Shown here in pieces: positions 61,752-64,000 of a stretch of DNA of 64,000 bases. The stretch is taken from the NCBI GenBank assembly GCA_032718475.1, contig JAUCBJ010007284.1:1-64000 (forward strand), given 5' to 3'. The notes beneath the pieces were generated by a model. The model had not been told where the DNA came from, ran no database searches, and worked only from the letters and a program-made list of their open reading frames with translations. Made by a program: the position numbers and the translations under genes. Position 1 is the first letter of the stretch. The number at the start of each line of letters is the position of its first letter. This DNA is from Nemertoderma westbladi. Taxonomy: Eukaryota; Xenacoelomorpha; Nemertodermatida; Nemertodermatidae.

Positions 61752-63905
61752 TGTTCGCGCTTTCAGACCTTTGGCAGTTTAACCCGCCAAATTAGGATGT
61801 CTTCTAGATAATAAATCGCTTTTAGCCTCTACTACTACTATGATCGGCATGCTGCATTGCAGCTGCATTTTTAAGAATGCTGTGCCGGCTTGTCAACAAA
61901 ATTGCACCGCCACAACTCCCTATCACCCATGACATTTGCTAGATCATCCGCATCTTTAAGGCCAGTGTCCTTTAAGATGCGTCTCAAGAAAGTCATGGGC
62001 TGTCCACCATGCTTATTCACTCCATGAGGCTGCCAAAGTACAAGATTATGCACTGGCTGGTCCTCACGGCGAAAGCAATGTCCTGCAAAGCGGAGGCGAT
62101 TTTGTTCTAGTGTCAAGCTTGGGGGAACCAATGAGACACCTCCAATGTTATATAGTGTCTGGTTGGAGATGTGTGCATTGTACTTGACACAATGAACCCG
62201 GCGTAGCATTCTTGTGAATGTGCCATCCAGAGATTTGGTGTCCTCAGCAGTTAGAGCCCAGCATGGACTCCCGTAGAGGAGTACTGGAACTACTGCTGCT
62301 CTAAATAATCGGACCTTAAGTTTCCGATTAATTCTCGGTGACTTCCAAATCCTGGAAAGCCTATTCAAGGCTGCCCATGCCTTTCCCTTACGTATTCGAA
62401 GGTCCTCACCTGACTTCCGGATCCATGATCCCAGGTAACAGAAGTCGTCCACATGCTCAAGCATACCATCCTTTGAGCTTATGCTCATCCGATCAGAGAC
62501 TTGCTGAGGACTTTCAAAGTTAACTGTCAGAATTTTGGTCTTTCTGGAGTTAATAAAAAGACCAACACTAGAAGCAGCATGTTCTAATGAGCTGAGGAGC
62601 CGTTGGGCTCCCTCTAATGATTCTGATAGTACTCCTAAGTCATCAGCAAAGTCTAGATCAGTTAGGTACTTGGCAGGATTTCCTCGACTTCTGGAGCCAG
62701 TAGGTGGAGTTATCATCACCCCATCATCATTATAATGATCTAAGGACATGCGTAGAACGCATTTTAGCCTCTGACAAGTATTTGATTCACTACACTAGTT
62801 GAAACCAATCTGTGCGCGATCATTCACCCGCTGGATATACCCGGGAGATTGACTTCGACGGCTTAATCTTATTGCTATGTAAGCCTAATGTATTATTCGA
62901 CTGACAGTATTATATAATCTCTGACAATATTATTCACCTTCGGGGAATATTAACAGTTCCCTTTGGACGTGGCGCTCTATCTATATAAACAGAGCTATGA
63001 CTTAAACTACACGCAACGATATGGCTTAGTTACAATTCACATATATGGCGCATTCTTTAGGAAATGCTTCGTTATCAGTCTCACTCATACACAATGCTGC
63101 ACAATACTGCACACTGATCTGCCGATCTTCACTGATTTTAGTCACATATAAAAGGAACACGGACCGAATCATGTAGGGTCTATCAAATAACATTAGATTC
63201 ACTTCAAACCACTTTAACATAAGTCACAATCGTTATATGTAACCTGTCTCTCTTACCTTCGGTATATCAAGAATATTGGGTTTTCGGGGTTATTTCTCGT
63301 TATTCCAAATATAATATTTCATCAACCATATAATGAAGGACCGACAGTAAATAGCAGTATAACGTTATAAAAGTATGCACGATAAGATATATGCATTGCC
63401 CAGTTGAGTTTATTAAGTTAAGACAATCAGATAACGGATATATGTCCTTATAATTAAGCCTACTAGTGTTAGGCTAAAAGCAGAAAAACACAAATATTCC
63501 AAAAGCCGTTCTTTCCTGGCTCAGGACAGAATGATAACACTGCCCATAATGCATTGCGTGATTTCTCGGAAATTTCTGTACAAGAGCCGTAAAAACGCTC
63601 TGATTGGTTGACTGAACTAAGAGACACCGTAGAACAAAGAAAATCGACACGTATGAATATCAGCTGTTAACCGTCGTCATAGTAACTTCTGTTCAAGAGT
63701 ATCTAGCCCCTTTTGCGTCACGGAATTGCCATAGAATCATCAACTATGCCTTCCACAGTACACATACGGAAGAAATAGCTCTTAGATCCTCTAAAAAACA
63801 CTGATACAGCAATAATACGGTCTCTTACGCCTATTAAATCAACTACAGAGTATTGTAATGGAAAAATAAGAAAAATAACGGGGCAATTCAGCAAAGGCTT
63901 TTACA
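61752..63905 (-). mobile_element. BEL copy 3 LTR (3' LTR), split by a LINE
   Basis: On the minus strand it begins TGTAAAAGC at 63905 and ends GCGCGAACA at 61752. Without the inserted LINE its length is about 1.2 kb, like the other LTRs. The interior of the element lies to the right, where ORF 3' sequence precedes the LTR. The left flank is unrelated DNA. Confidence 0.85.
61831..62761 (-). mobile_element. Second 5'-truncated copy of the same LINE, in the BEL LTR
   Basis: A 292-aa RT C-terminal part (62749-61871), nearly identical to the LINE at 49542-51989, including DFADDLGVLS. It ends with the same short 3' UTR (GCAGCTGCAATGCAGCATGC) and an AGT-repeat tail. The flanks TTTTAGCCTCT (61820-61830 and 62762-62772) are the target duplication. 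High identity between the two copies implies recent LINE activity. Confidence 0.88.
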
Positions 63906-63983
63906 CCGCTCCCAGAAAATGGGATTTTCAGTCTATAAAATTTAAAAATCACAGTTTCTAAAACATAAAGATACTCTAAACAG

Positions 63984-64000
63984 TTAGTCTTTCTTACGCG
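63984..64000 (-). CDS. 3' end of the zinc-knuckle ORF in BEL copy 3 (cut by window edge)
   Basis: The minus strand reads ..RKKD-stop, then sequence homologous to 36109-36186, then the LTR start. This repeats the arrangement at the end of copy 1 and shows that the downstream ORF belongs to the element. Confidence 0.75.

Overview
The window is animal nuclear DNA. It is AT-rich and dominated by transposable elements, with three recognisable host loci: a BOD1/BOD1L-like gene, a fragment of an SMC1 cohesin gene, and a gene joining an EGF/sushi ectodomain to a TMEM151-like membrane domain. All three families are animal ones, and the transposon mix (BEL/Pao, Ty3/Gypsy, CR1/L2-like and RTE-like LINEs, pogo, hAT and Tc1/mariner-like elements) suits an invertebrate. 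The noncoding DNA is full of short ACCGGT and AGGCCT palindromes and long poly-C/poly-G runs. I cannot name the species from sequence alone; a marine invertebrate is a guess.

Layout. 1-7.5 kb: a small MITE with a 9-bp target duplication, a ~0.9 kb near-palindrome, a LINE tail and the intronless BOD1L-like gene (minus). 7.57-14.26 kb: one long-TIR non-autonomous element with a 9-bp near-duplication at its ends, carrying a nested hAT MITE (8-bp duplication) and a nested, apparently intact pogo-type transposon whose transposase ends in a PHD-like finger. 14.3-18.4 kb: further TIR and foldback elements and 68-bp minisatellite arrays. 18.4-48.3 kb: a nested and rearranged BEL/Pao complex. Copy 1 has gag (minus, split by a Tc1/mariner-like element), then pol (plus), then a large unrecognised coding region, then a 1262-bp LTR (plus). 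Copy 2 (minus) has its LTR, leader, gag, a 1438-bp gag/protease segment in triplicate, and a pol that has lost reverse transcriptase. 48.3-53.5 kb: a decayed Ty3/Gypsy element split by a 5'-truncated LINE with a clear 12-bp duplication. 53.5-64 kb: LINE remnants, the TMEM151-like gene (minus), the SMC1 fragment (plus), a tRNA-like SINE head, another MITE, and an LTR of a third BEL copy (minus) that carries a second insertion of the same LINE. The right edge cuts into that third copy.

The most unusual content is the ~4.25 kb coding region between pol and the 3' LTR of the BEL element (31860-36108). It is soluble rather than envelope-like, holds three tandem CCHC-type zinc knuckles and ends in a basic tail. 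Its 3' end and the adjoining LTR recur at the right edge of the window, so it belongs to the element family and is not a chance neighbour. Also notable: the same ~68-bp core inside several otherwise unrelated TIR elements, the protease active-site loss in an otherwise long open pol, and the ectodomain-TMEM151 fusion.
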